Below, one piece after another: positions 26,021 to 35,087 of a stretch of DNA of 64,000 bases (position 1 is the first letter of the stretch; every line of letters begins with the position of its first letter). The stretch is from the NCBI GenBank assembly GCA_964497585.1, contig CAZCDS010000010.1, positions 81,822-145,821 on the forward strand, given 5' to 3'. The notes below the pieces were generated by a model, which saw only the letters and a list, made by a program, of their open reading frames with translations, was not told the origin of the DNA and searched no databases. This stretch comes from CAZCDS01 sp964497585. GTDB lineage: Bacteria; Desulfobacterota; Desulfomonilia; Desulfomonilales; Desulfomonilaceae. Position numbers and translations under genes: made by a program.

Positions 26021-27391
26021 ATGGACACTTTCACACCTCGCCAAATAGTCAAGGAGCTGGACAGGTTTATTATCGGCCAGGATCGCGCGAAGAGAATGGT
26101 AGCCATAGCGCTGCGCAACCGCTGGCGTCGCAGGCAGGTACCCGAGGAACTGCGTGACGAGATCGCTCCGAAGAACATTATCATGATAGGCCCAACCGGC
26201 GTTGGTAAGACCGAAATCGCGCGGCGGTTGGCAAGATTGGCCCAATCACCTTTTCTCAAGGTGGAGGCATCCAAGTTCACGGAAGTAGGTTACGTGGGCC
26301 GCGATGTTGAGTCCATGATCAGAGACCTCGTTGAAATCGCGATCAGCATGGTGCGCGAAGAAGAGTACGAGAAGCTCCGGCCGAGAGCCGAAGAACAGGC
26401 GGAAGAGCGACTGCTCGACATTCTCCTGCCGTCGCGCTCTCAGCGCAAAGTTCGCCGGGTTCAGGCCTCGGGCGCCCAGCCGGAACCGACCGAGGACATG
26501 GAGGTCGCGCAGCGGACGCGAGAGAAGTTCAAGCGCATGCTCCGCAACGGACGGCTGGACGACAGGGACGTGGAGATCGAGACCCAGGTCAGCGCAATGC
26601 CTGTGTTGGAGGTTTTCTCACCCCAGGGCATGGAAGAGATGGACATCAACCTCAAAGACATGTTCTCCAACATCTTTCCCGGCAAGACCAAGCGGCGTCG
26701 CGTGAAGGTTCCCGAGGCGCTCCAGTTCCTCGTCGAGGAAGAGCTGAGCAGACTCGTCGACGCGGACAAGGTGACCCAGATGGCCAAGGAACGGGTTGAG
26801 CAGACCGGAATAATCTTCGTGGACGAGTTGGACAAGATCGCGGGGACCTCCGGACCGAGTCAGGGACCGGACGTGTCGCGTGAGGGCGTACAACGGGACC
26901 TGCTTCCGATTATCGAAGGCTGTACGGTTAACACCAAGCACGGCTTCGTGAAGACCGATCACATCCTCTTCATTGCCGCGGGCGCATTCCATGTTGCCAA
27001 ACCGTCGGATCTCATCCCGGAGTTGCAGGGACGGTTTCCGCTAAGGGCCGAGCTTTCCGCGTTGACGCGGGACGACTTCGTGAGGATTCTCACCGAGCCC
27101 CAGAATGCGCTCGAAACCCAGTACAAAGAACTGCTCAGAACCGAAGGAGTCACGCTCCGATTCGATGAAGGCGCGATCCAGGAGATCGCGTCCCTCGCAG
27201 AAGAGGTCAACGACCGGGCCGAGAACATCGGGGCGCGACGCCTCCACACCATCATGGAAAAACTTCTGGAAGAAATCTCCTTCGAGGCCCCAGACATGAG
27301 CGGGGTCACTGTTGACATAACATCGGCTATGGTCAGAGAGAAACTGGCGGACATTGCCAAGAGCGAAGACCTGAGCCGGTATATCCTCTAG
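26021..27391 (+). CDS. hslU: ATPase subunit HslU of HslVU protease
   Basis: 456 residues from ATG 26021 (MDTFTPRQIVKELDRFIIGQD), matching the normal N-terminus; GTG 25973 is a longer in-frame option. AAA+ motifs: GPTGVGKTEIARRLA (Walker A), IIFVDELDKIA (Walker B), EASKFTEVGYVGRDVESMIRDL. The I-domain between them (about residues 110-230) is present. It unfolds substrates and feeds HslV. Ends in SRYIL, the conserved tail that inserts into HslV. Follows hslV closely on the same strand. Confidence 0.97.
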   Translation: MDTFTPRQIVKELDRFIIGQDRAKRMVAIALRNRWRRRQVPEELRDEIAPKNIIMIGPTGVGKTEIARRLARLAQSPFLKVEASKFTEVGYVGRDVESMIRDLVEIAISMVREEEYEKLRPRAEEQAEERLLDILLPSRSQRKVRRVQASGAQPEPTEDMEVAQRTREKFKRMLRNGRLDDRDVEIETQVSAMPVLEVFSPQGMEEMDINLKDMFSNIFPGKTKRRRVKVPEALQFLVEEELSRLVDADKVTQMAKERVEQTGIIFVDELDKIAGTSGPSQGPDVSREGVQRDLLPIIEGCTVNTKHGFVKTDHILFIAAGAFHVAKPSDLIPELQGRFPLRAELSALTRDDFVRILTEPQNALETQYKELLRTEGVTLRFDEGAIQEIASLAEEVNDRAENIGARRLHTIMEKLLEEISFEAPDMSGVTVDITSAMVREKLADIAKSEDLSRYIL

Positions 27392-27484
27392 CCCCAGGCC
27401 TGAATGTCCGATTTTGTTCCATCCCGATCCGGCCGCCATCATGTATGGTTCTCGGGCGGCGCTTATCGGGGAAGGTATTGAGGC

Positions 27485-28669
27485 ATGTCTCTGCTCTTCT
27501 CCGCCGGGAGGATCGGTTCACTGGAGCTGCAAAATCGGCTCATCCACTCCGCCACCTTCGAAGCCATGGCAACGGAACGGGGCGAGGTCACGGACGAGTT
27601 GGTCAAGCGATACAGCACGCTCGCCAAGGGTGGCATCGGTCTCATCGTCCCCGGGTACATCTATGTCCACCCCGTAGGCAAAGCATTCAATCGCCAGGTC
27701 GCATGCGACTCTGACGAGGCCATACCCGGCCTCAAACGCGTTGTCGACGCGGTACACGAGCACGGCGGGAAGATCGTGTTCCAGATCGCCCATGCGGGCA
27801 GGCAGACGACCAAGAGTATGACGGGGTTTCGGCCCTTGGGCCCGTCCAGTTTCGACCGGGATCCCGTCTATATGTTCAAACCGAAGGAAATGACCGAAGG
27901 TGACATTCGCGAGGCCATCGAAGCCTTCGGGCAATCGGCCGGACGAGTCATGGAAGCGGGAGCCGATGGGGTTCAGCTTCACGCCGCGCACGGCTATCTG
28001 ATCAATCAGTTCCTTTCGCCATTCTTCAACCGGAGGACCGATTCCTGGGGCGGTTCCGACGAAGCCCGGTTCCGATTCCTCGAGGAGGTCTTCACGTCCG
28101 TCAAGACCAGCGTGCCCGATGGGACACCGATTCTCATCAAGCTCAATACGAACGACCATACCCCCACCCAGGGAATCACTCCCGATGTTGCCAAGTATTA
28201 CGCGGGGCGACTTGCTAAAATGGGTATCTCAGCAATCGAGATCAGTAGCGGTACAGGGTCTTACTCGTTCATGAATATGTGTCGGGGCAGAGTCCCCGTT
28301 GATGAGTTGGTAGCCGCCCTTCCCTTCTGGAAGAAGCCCGTCGGCAGAATGGTCCTCAACAAAATGGTGGGAAAATTCGATCTCGAGGAGGGATATCATC
28401 TGGCCGCGGCCAAGACCGTTAAACCTGCTCTGGGGAACCTTCCACTCATCCTCGTGGGCGGCATGAGGCGCGCGGCTCACATGGAAGAAGTCCTGGAACA
28501 AGGATACGCGGACTTCATCTCCATGAGCCGCCCCTTCGTCAGAGAGCCCTTTCTTGCCAAACGACTCAAGGAAGGCAAAGCCGAGGCTGCCTCCTGTGTA
28601 TCGTGCAACAGATGCCTTGCCTCCATTACCGCAGGAGAGGCCCTTCGATGTCGATACAAGCCGGCCTGA
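27485..28669 (+). CDS. NADH:flavin oxidoreductase, Old Yellow Enzyme family
   Basis: 394 residues. FMN-binding TIM barrel: RLIHSATFEAMA at the N-terminus, the catalytic GVQLHAAHGYLINQFLSP with its His pair, and the FMN-phosphate loop GGMRRAAHMEEVLEQGYADFISMSRP. The C-terminus carries CVSCNRCLASITAGEALRC, the 4Fe-4S motif of the enoate-reductase/2,4-dienoyl-CoA reductase branch, but the chain stops there, without the FAD/NAD domain of the longer members. It probably reduces an activated alkene; the substrate is not given by context. Starts 94 bases after hslU, transcript shared or separate. Confidence 0.85.
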   Translation: MSLLFSAGRIGSLELQNRLIHSATFEAMATERGEVTDELVKRYSTLAKGGIGLIVPGYIYVHPVGKAFNRQVACDSDEAIPGLKRVVDAVHEHGGKIVFQIAHAGRQTTKSMTGFRPLGPSSFDRDPVYMFKPKEMTEGDIREAIEAFGQSAGRVMEAGADGVQLHAAHGYLINQFLSPFFNRRTDSWGGSDEARFRFLEEVFTSVKTSVPDGTPILIKLNTNDHTPTQGITPDVAKYYAGRLAKMGISAIEISSGTGSYSFMNMCRGRVPVDELVAALPFWKKPVGRMVLNKMVGKFDLEEGYHLAAAKTVKPALGNLPLILVGGMRRAAHMEEVLEQGYADFISMSRPFVREPFLAKRLKEGKAEAASCVSCNRCLASITAGEALRCRYKPA

Positions 28670-28823
28670 CCGATGCCTGGCTCACCTGGTCTTTTTCCGT
28701 CTGTTTCCCCTTTTTTCTGCCTCGATCTCAGGCTCCGGCCTGCGAAGAAGCATACCGTGGCCCCGGGGGCACGGCCTATCATTGGCGCATTCATTCAGAA
28801 ATACCTTCACGGTTTCTCGCCGT

Positions 28824-28851
28824 GGCCCCAGGAAGCACGGCCGCCTGGGCC
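28824..28851. terminator. GC-rich hairpin between convergent genes
   Basis: GGCCCCAGG and CCTGGGCC pair over 8 bp with one bulge, between the convergent Old Yellow Enzyme and VWA genes. No T-tract; possibly a bidirectional terminator. Confidence 0.3.
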
Positions 28852-28912
28852 GGTAGTGGCCCATGGATGTGCGGCGGTGCTGCATCTGGCAGCAAACAAA
28901 TGAAACCGTGTA

Positions 28913-30616
28913 CTATCGCTTCTTAGCTTTGACGATCAGGCGTCCCTTGCGTATCTTCACCATGAGGACCTTGTTTTCGCCGGAACTGATCTTGACGTCT
29001 TTGATTGTGCGATTGGCGGACTTGAGTCCGGGGATTACCGGTAGGACGATGGTGTAGGACCCGGGCGCGAGGGTGACCTCCTCGCCGTTGCCCACATGCA
29101 GATGCGTCTTGCCTCCTCTCACTTCCATCTTCTTCAGTGCAGGGGTTTTCAGGATCTCTCCGTATTTGGAGACGGCCTTTTTCAAGTCGGAGGGCTTGGC
29201 GATCTTGAGGAATGTTCCGCCTGTCTTTGCGGCAAGCCGGGCGTAGCCTTTTTCTCTTCTCCGGCTCATACCGAGTGCCAAGACGTCAACGCGGACCTTT
29301 CCCTTGCCGTGCTTACGATCGATGACTCTGAGCACTTCTCTGTACGCGCATTTGCGCAGACCGTTGGTGACGACCAGCGTCCGGGCCGTGAGCCCTCCGA
29401 GCCCGCCGAGATCAGCCTTTACCGCGAACGCGGCGGCCGCGCAGGGATTGGTCCGCCCGAAGGGTTCAGTCTCTTTCAGCTTCTTATCGAGCCCGTCGAA
29501 GGGCAGGCTGCTCCAGGGGTAGAGCTTGTGGCTCAGGCAGAGAGGGTGGCGGCGCTTCTTCACACGCTTGGATTTACCGCAGTAGAAATCCCGGACAGCG
29601 ATTCTCGAGCCAGGAGTCAAAGCTTTGCCGAGCTTGGCAACGAATTCCCGTGCCGCATGCATTCTGTCCGGCGTCCACGGCTTGAATGAGCGCCCCATGG
29701 AAGACGAGTCGTCCAGGATCACCATGAGACCCCATTTAATCTTCGTTCCCTTGTAGTTGCTCACGTTGACGCGAAGGGCTCCGGGGAGCCGGTACTTCTC
29801 CGGTTTGCCTTCTATGATGTCGTCCCCGGCCCCTTCCGTTCTCCTCTTGGAGACGAGCGTGGCGACCTCGGGTTCCAGGTTGTCACCAGCCGCCTTCCTG
29901 GAGCTGGCGGTGGGGGTTTTGCGTGCCTTCTCGTTTTTCGCGGCTATGGTCTTGTCAGCGGGCTTCTTCGCGGTGGCGCGTTTCTTCTTGTCAGTCTTGG
30001 CGGCCTTTTTCTCATCGTATTTCTTCTTTGCGGTCTTCTCTTCGGGCCCCCGGGGTACTACTATGGGGGTCTCGACGAGTTTTGGGGACTGTGGCACCGC
30101 CGCTTCCTTCGCCGCGTTGGAGTCACCGCTTGAGGGCTTGGCTTCTTTCTTAGCCGCTTTCGGTAGTGCGGGCACGCCCATTCTGGGAGGGCAGGTTTTC
30201 GCCTCGGCCTTCTGACCGGGCTGAAGCGATTCCTCGAAGGTTGGAAAGAGCACGGTAGAGGGATCCACCGGCCCCTTTCCGACAATTGCGAGCAAAGTCC
30301 CCTGGGAGAGCAGCTCTCCCGCGGGTTTGGCACTGAAGGCCGAGGCCGGTTTCGTCGCGGCGCCCGGTGATCCTGCTCCCTCCATGAGCTTCCCGATCAG
30401 CGGGAGACCCTTGATGGTCTCGAAGGGTTTCGTGCCCAACGGGACGATCGTCGGCACCACTCCAAATCCCTGGGCAAGAAAGGCTGCGACGGCCACCAGG
30501 CAGACCAGGAGGAAGACGCGCAAAAGCGCCCGCCCGCGCCTCCGCGTGCTGGAGGACGGCGCTCCCCCCTGCTTTTCTTGTTTTTCCGTTGGAGCCTCAG
30601 TGGGCTTGTCAGGCAT
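28913..30616 (-). CDS. VWA-domain protein with membrane anchor and Lys/Ala-rich linker
   Basis: 567 residues from ATG 30616 (MPDKPTEAPTEKQ); a longer in-frame start at 30691 would overlap the RNase P RNA gene and is rejected. One transmembrane helix (about 30-53, VFLLVCLVAVAAFLAQGF) is followed by a long linker (about 90-260) dense in Lys/Ala/Pro (AKKKYDEKKAAKTDKKKR). A von Willebrand A domain (about 290-460) has the MIDAS start ILDDSSSMG (D-x-S-x-S). A beta-rich C-terminal domain with GEEVTLAPGSYTIVLP resembles carboxypeptidase-regulatory-like modules. Location is periplasmic or membrane-tethered. Function is unknown; metal-dependent adhesion or a scaffold role is plausible. Confidence 0.75.
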   Translation of the reverse strand: MPDKPTEAPTEKQEKQGGAPSSSTRRRGRALLRVFLLVCLVAVAAFLAQGFGVVPTIVPLGTKPFETIKGLPLIGKLMEGAGSPGAATKPASAFSAKPAGELLSQGTLLAIVGKGPVDPSTVLFPTFEESLQPGQKAEAKTCPPRMGVPALPKAAKKEAKPSSGDSNAAKEAAVPQSPKLVETPIVVPRGPEEKTAKKKYDEKKAAKTDKKKRATAKKPADKTIAAKNEKARKTPTASSRKAAGDNLEPEVATLVSKRRTEGAGDDIIEGKPEKYRLPGALRVNVSNYKGTKIKWGLMVILDDSSSMGRSFKPWTPDRMHAAREFVAKLGKALTPGSRIAVRDFYCGKSKRVKKRRHPLCLSHKLYPWSSLPFDGLDKKLKETEPFGRTNPCAAAAFAVKADLGGLGGLTARTLVVTNGLRKCAYREVLRVIDRKHGKGKVRVDVLALGMSRRREKGYARLAAKTGGTFLKIAKPSDLKKAVSKYGEILKTPALKKMEVRGGKTHLHVGNGEEVTLAPGSYTIVLPVIPGLKSANRTIKDVKISSGENKVLMVKIRKGRLIVKAKKR

Positions 30617-30636
30617 GTATGGGCCCCCAATTGAGG

Positions 30637-31000
30637 GTCCGGGGCGGACAATAAGCCGAATCCTGTTCCCGGCGAACCGGGCGGCGATCATTCATCTGGG
30701 ACGACGGTTGCCCGCCGCCTCTAGCGACCTACCCGGAAGCTTCGGACGGGCCGCCCTCAAACGCTTCCCTATTTGGTCTTGCTCCGGATGGGGTTTACCT
30801 GGCATCCCGTGTTACCACGAGATCCGGTGAGCTCTTACCTCACCCTTTCACCCTTACCTCCGGTCGAGCGGAGGCGGTTTGCTTTCTGTGGCACTTGCCT
30901 TAGGGTTGCCCCCACCGGGCGTTACCCGGCATCCTGCCCTGCGGAGTTCGGACTTTCCTCCCGCGGTCGAACCGCGAGCGATCGCCTCGTCGCCCCGAAC
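30637..31000 (-). ncRNA. rnpB: RNase P RNA, bacterial type A
   Basis: The minus strand carries the universal RNase P core in order: GAGGAAAGTCCGAACTCC (CR-I region), GGCAGGATGCCGGGTAACGC, ACAGAAAGC, GGTAAGGGTGAAAGGGTG with GGTAAGAGCTCACC, and at the 3' end AGATGAATGATCG and a GGATTCGGCTTA ending. The outer helix P1 pairs GUUCGGGGCG at the 5' end (about 31000) with CGCCCCGGAC at the 3' end (about 30637). Length about 365 nt, as expected. The catalytic RNA that matures tRNA 5' ends. A sigma-70-like promoter precedes it (31008-31036). It lies just upstream of the VWA gene. Ends are approximate by a few bases. Confidence 0.95.
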
Positions 31001-31007
31001 ACCTGGC

Positions 31008-31036
31008 CTTATATGACAACCCAAAAGAAAAAGCAA
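31008..31036 (-). promoter_or_regulatory. rnpB promoter
   Basis: Minus-strand TTGCTT (31036-31031), 17-base spacer, TATAAG (31013-31008), putting the start of transcription at about 31001, which agrees with the 5' end of the RNase P fold. Confidence 0.6.
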
Positions 31037-31311
31037 GCCCGGCGCGATTTCCGAGAATTCGCGTGAGAAACAACAGTCGCAACCCTTTGCGGTAAATGAT
31101 CGACAAATCCCCTGTCTTCACGGTATATTGGCTGCGAAAATTGCGTGTCTTGTTACGAGCCTTGCGCCCTTGCGGTGAAGACTTTTTTTCGAAGATGTCC
31201 TCTCAAAGAAATTTCACAGGTTTTTTGAAATGGGCCCCCCCCGATCGCGAATCCTCTCTATAGGCATGGAATATTCGTCTGCAATAAGAGGGGACGGAGG
31301 GAGGTTCAGCA

Positions 31312-32139
31312 ATGAAAGATCTCGCGACGGCGGTTGGTCTAATCGGTATCGCGATCCTGACGCTTGCGGCGGTCTCGGGTGAGGACGTTTTTGCACAGCG
31401 TGACCGTTCCAAAGGGTCACATGACGATAGATCCCGGAAGGCGAGGATCGAACGGGCCGAACGAAGTATCAATTCTCCGAAAGCATCGTCACGGATCGGA
31501 AGGCTGCAATGGGGCAGGCCTACGGCACCGTCCGAGCGCGCGAAGCGAACTGAACGATCTCGACGGAGCCGGAGCGTGCGTAATCTGCGCCGGGCTGAGC
31601 CGCAACGCCAAAGCCACGTGAGAAAGAGCCGTCCCCAAAAGCGCAATGCTCGGGCCCCACGAAGGCAGGCATTCCCTGATTTGCGCCATTGGGCACGACG
31701 CTTGCCTCGTCAGCCGCGCGCCGGGTACCGGAACAACCTCCGGTTCCCGGGTTACCCGGGACCCGACATTCGGTACAGGCGATGGGCCTACCCACCGGCC
31801 CCACCCGAAGAGATTTGGCGCCTCCAAAGACGGCTGAGCAGAGGAGGCTTGTGGGGTGTGCCCGGATTACCGGAGATTGCCAAAATCAGGCGAAGACATC
31901 TTCCCGGACCTATACCCAGAATAGTTCAACCACCCGTCTACTGCGGTCCTCCCATTCTCCAAGAATTGCTCTGCCACATTGGAGCCAAGAAGCGCAAGCT
32001 TGCCAAGATACTGATGGGGGTTCAAACGGTCCTCGGCGCACTGAGTGGCCTCGGTTGCCCGCCCGGAGCTCCCGGCGCCCCCTGCGCTCCGGTACCTCCT
32101 GCCCCCTGGCATCCGCCTTCGTATCCCTTTGCGCCCTGA
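31312..32139 (+). CDS. Arg-rich exported protein of unknown function
   Basis: 275 residues starting at ATG 31312 with a good GGAGG site 8 bases upstream. Residues 1-28 form a signal peptide (MKDLATAVGLIGIAILTLAAVSGEDVFA). The mature part is very basic, rich in Arg and Pro, with RS/RR clusters in the first 100 residues. The C-terminal third holds CGPPILQELLCHIGAKKRKLAKILMGVQTVLGALSGLGCPPG, an amphipathic stretch with cysteines, then a Pro/Ala-rich tail. No family recognised. Followed by a strong hairpin (32190-32217). Confidence 0.6.
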   Translation: MKDLATAVGLIGIAILTLAAVSGEDVFAQRDRSKGSHDDRSRKARIERAERSINSPKASSRIGRLQWGRPTAPSERAKRTERSRRSRSVRNLRRAEPQRQSHVRKSRPQKRNARAPRRQAFPDLRHWARRLPRQPRAGYRNNLRFPGYPGPDIRYRRWAYPPAPPEEIWRLQRRLSRGGLWGVPGLPEIAKIRRRHLPGPIPRIVQPPVYCGPPILQELLCHIGAKKRKLAKILMGVQTVLGALSGLGCPPGAPGAPCAPVPPAPWHPPSYPFAP

Positions 32140-32189
32140 TGGCTCGCTTGTCGCGAGCAAACCGGCGACCTCTGTTCCTTAACCAACAG

Positions 32190-32217
32190 GGCTGACCGCG
32201 CCGGGGCGTGGTCAGCC
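32190..32217 (+). terminator. Strong hairpin after the Arg-rich exported protein
   Basis: A 13-bp stem, GGCTGACCGCGCC against GGCGTGGTCAGCC with one G-U pair and a 2-base loop, 50 bases past the stop. No T-run. Confidence 0.5.
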
Positions 32218-32272
32218 GGTCCTCACCCCTTCTGCAGCGCGGGGCAAAGACCATGGAAGTTGGGACTACCTC

Positions 32273-32776
32273 CTACAGTTCCCGTGAGCCGCGAACGCGA
32301 TTGCCTTCAGGATTGAGGAATATGCGAAAGCAATGAAAAGCAAGAATGAACGCAATCAAGAAGACCACCACGCTCGTGCCCTGCAATTCGAGAAATTGGG
32401 GGATCTCCTCGGGTAGGTCTCCCAAGGCGTACATGAAGTAAAGAAGGTCCCAAGCCTTCCAAAAAGACCAGCCGCCGATTGCGAACAGAAGTAGGGAGAA
32501 ATAGAGATTCGCCCATTTCCGTGCCACGATCCCGGTCTGGGCCCAGAAGTGGGCGCGAGCGGCCTGCACAACAAAGTACGGTACGGCCAGCTTCAGGAGC
32601 ACGAAGACGATTATGCCGCTCCGGCCTGCGAGCGGAAAGTTGAACATGCCTCTCTCCAGAAACCGGACGCCCTCTTCCAGGGAATGGGTGTAGCTGAACA
32701 CCATCAACACCGCGATCGGAAGAAGCACCAGGCAGCCGACGAATATAAGTATTTCACGCACAATTATGCGGAGCAT
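32273..32776 (-). CDS. Small polytopic membrane protein of unknown function
   Basis: 167 residues with four hydrophobic segments (about 4-28, 53-72, 88-110 and 134-152) separated by short charged loops. No signature motif was recognised. Start MLRIIVREILIF at ATG 32776; convergent with the Arg-rich protein. Confidence 0.6.
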   Translation of the reverse strand: MLRIIVREILIFVGCLVLLPIAVLMVFSYTHSLEEGVRFLERGMFNFPLAGRSGIIVFVLLKLAVPYFVVQAARAHFWAQTGIVARKWANLYFSLLLFAIGGWSFWKAWDLLYFMYALGDLPEEIPQFLELQGTSVVVFLIAFILAFHCFRIFLNPEGNRVRGSREL

Positions 32777-33419
32777 GGGGCCTACTATAACATCTTCTCC
32801 GGTACTCCGGAGGCATGATCGAGCGTATTAACGGTGTCGGGAGCCCCGCTTTCTTTCCACCGTTCGGGCGCAGCCGATCTCGTTCGCACGGGAACCGCCG
32901 CGCCCGCTCCTGGCAATTCGGGGCCTGGTCTGAGCTGTTGCGCGACATCGTGCTGCGGGGCGGGTTTACACTCGGAAGCCCGATCAGGGATGCCGCCGAT
33001 TGATGTGGACTTGCCGGGCAAACCATTGTAGGCTGAAGCGTCGATGTTCCGTTCACAGGATCGCTGAAGGCCCCTTTTCAGGTCCATGAGCGCGGGGAGT
33101 CGGTTCATGGGAATCGGGTCCCTCTTCTTGCTCGTCCCTGAAGACGGATGCGATCTCAATCTACCACAGATCCGGAGGCGTCAGGAAAACAATCGAGCAG
33201 GGTACGCGGCCTGTTCGCGAATACGGAGGCCGGTCTGACCCCCGAGCATCAGCGCAATGCCGCGCAACGAGGTAGGAGACTGCTGCCATGTCGGTTGTTA
33301 AGGAGGGATAGCGTCACCCGTGCCCATAGAAGCGCGGCCTGAGTCTCGTGGAAGCGGTCCCTTGAAAAACCAACGTGCCAACGAATCAGAATGCCTTGGA
33401 AAGAGTTAAGGAGGGTCAC
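32777..33419. other. Non-coding region upstream of the acyl-CoA ligase
   Basis: 643 bases. Frames on both strands (for example minus 32785-33159) have atypical composition and no good ribosome-binding site. An AAGGAGGGAT-like motif at 33300 has no open frame after it. No riboswitch motif found. Confidence 0.35.
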
Positions 33420-35087
33420 ATGGAGAAGATATGGCTCAAATCGTACGCCTCAGGGGTTCCCGAGTCGATCGGCATCGTACAGATACCGCTTCCGGAAGCT
33501 CTCTCGAAAACGGCCGGGAGATTCCCCGGAAATGCGGCCCTCCAATTTCAGGGGACTACCATATCGTACGCCAGGCTTGACGAAATGGTGTCGCGGTTTG
33601 CTGCTGCGCTCCGGGGGCTGGGAGTCAAACCGGGTGAAAAGGTAGCGCTCCTGCTACCGAATTTGATCCAGACCGTTGTCGCAACGTACGGGGCCTGGCG
33701 CGCCGGCGCGGTCGCCGTAATGAACAACCCCCTCTACACGGACCGGGAACTCGAGCACCAGTTCAACGACTCGGGATCTCAATATCTCGTGTCCCTCGAC
33801 GTGCTCGTGCCGCGCATGATCGATCTTAGGGAGAAGACCGGCATCAAGAAGATCGTATCCTGTCATATTAGGGACTACTTGCCCTTTCCCAAAAAGCAAC
33901 TCTTCCCCTTCGTGATGAAGCAGATGCATCTGAAGACACCGGTGGCAAAAGAGGTCTACGAGTTTACCGATTTGCTCAAGAAGTACGGACCGCTTGCCGA
34001 CCCTCCCAAGCTCAACTGGGACGAGACCGCGGTGCTCATGTACACCGGAGGAACGACCGGCGTATCCAAGGGTGTGCAACTCACCCACGGCAACCTCTCA
34101 AGCAACTGTCAGCAGGGAATAAGCTGGTTCCCCCAGTTCGAAGACGGCAAGGAAGTGGTGATCGGTGCGCTGCCCTTCTTCCACTCCTTTGGCCTGACCA
34201 CAGTGATGAACGCCGGCATCTTCCACGGGTACTCGATCGCGCTCATACCGAAACCGGAACCCAAGAGCATTCTGGACGCGATTGACACGTACAAAGCCAC
34301 GTACATCCCGGCCGTGCCCACGCTTTATAACGGGATGATCAACTTCCCGGACCTCAAAAAATACAGCCTGAAATCCCTGAGGGCATGCTTCTCCGGCGGG
34401 GCGCCCATGCCGCTCGACACGATCAAGAACTTCGAGGGCCTCACCGGAGCGCAGATCTGCGAAGGGTACGGTCTCACGGAAAGCTCTCCCGTAACGCATA
34501 TCAATCCGTACGGCGGGGTGACCAAGCCAGGAACGATCGGCCTTCCCATCCCCAACACCGACGCCAAGCTTGTCGACGTGGACGATTACACCAAGGAAGT
34601 CACCGAAAAGGGGCAGCCCGGAGAATTGTGTCTCAAGGGACCGCAGATCATGAAAGGATACATCAACCGTCCCGACGAGACCGAAGCAACTCTCAAGGAC
34701 GGTTGGCTGCTCACCGGCGACATTGCCGTAGTGGACGAGGAAGGCTACTTTTCCATCGTCGATCGCAAGAAGGATATGATCATCTCCGGCGGCTTCAACA
34801 TCTATCCCAGGGACGTCGATGAGGTGCTCTTCGCGCATCCGAAGATCATGGAGGCCTGCGTGATCGGCGTTCCGGATGCCCACTCGGGCGAGCGTATCAA
34901 AGCATTCGTCGTCCTCAAGAAGGGTGAGACCGCCACCGCGGAGGAAATCATCGAGTACTGCCGGGAAAACCTTACCCGGTACAAAATTCCCAAGTACGTG
35001 GAGTTCGTGGACGACCTGCCCAAGAGCGCTGTGGGCAAGATCCTGCGTAAGGAACTCCGAGCAATGGAACTGGCCAAGAGCAAGTAG
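33420..35087 (+). CDS. AMP-forming acyl-CoA ligase (long-chain fatty-acid type)
   Basis: 555 residues from ATG 33420 after AAGGAGGG. ANL-superfamily motifs are in order: MYTGGTTGVSKGVQLTHGN (A3 phosphate loop), GYGLTESSPV (A5), GWLLTGDIAVVDEEGYFSIVDRKKD (A7/A8), and SAVGKILRKEL (A10 Lys). It activates a carboxylic acid with ATP to an acyl-AMP and then acyl-CoA. The stop overlaps the GTG start of the CoA-transferase/GNAT gene by one base (TAGTG), so the two proteins are translationally coupled and probably used together in fatty or aromatic acid metabolism. The substrate is not determined. Confidence 0.92.
   Translation: MEKIWLKSYASGVPESIGIVQIPLPEALSKTAGRFPGNAALQFQGTTISYARLDEMVSRFAAALRGLGVKPGEKVALLLPNLIQTVVATYGAWRAGAVAVMNNPLYTDRELEHQFNDSGSQYLVSLDVLVPRMIDLREKTGIKKIVSCHIRDYLPFPKKQLFPFVMKQMHLKTPVAKEVYEFTDLLKKYGPLADPPKLNWDETAVLMYTGGTTGVSKGVQLTHGNLSSNCQQGISWFPQFEDGKEVVIGALPFFHSFGLTTVMNAGIFHGYSIALIPKPEPKSILDAIDTYKATYIPAVPTLYNGMINFPDLKKYSLKSLRACFSGGAPMPLDTIKNFEGLTGAQICEGYGLTESSPVTHINPYGGVTKPGTIGLPIPNTDAKLVDVDDYTKEVTEKGQPGELCLKGPQIMKGYINRPDETEATLKDGWLLTGDIAVVDEEGYFSIVDRKKDMIISGGFNIYPRDVDEVLFAHPKIMEACVIGVPDAHSGERIKAFVVLKKGETATAEEIIEYCRENLTRYKIPKYVEFVDDLPKSAVGKILRKELRAMELAKSK

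Noticed and set aside
30616..30691. Upstream extension of the VWA gene to 30691
   Set aside because: It runs into the RNase P RNA; the ATG at 30616 gives a normal N-terminus.
32785..33159. Minus-strand 124-codon frame upstream of the acyl-CoA ligase
   Set aside because: Composition is atypical and no ribosome-binding site precedes the ATG candidates.
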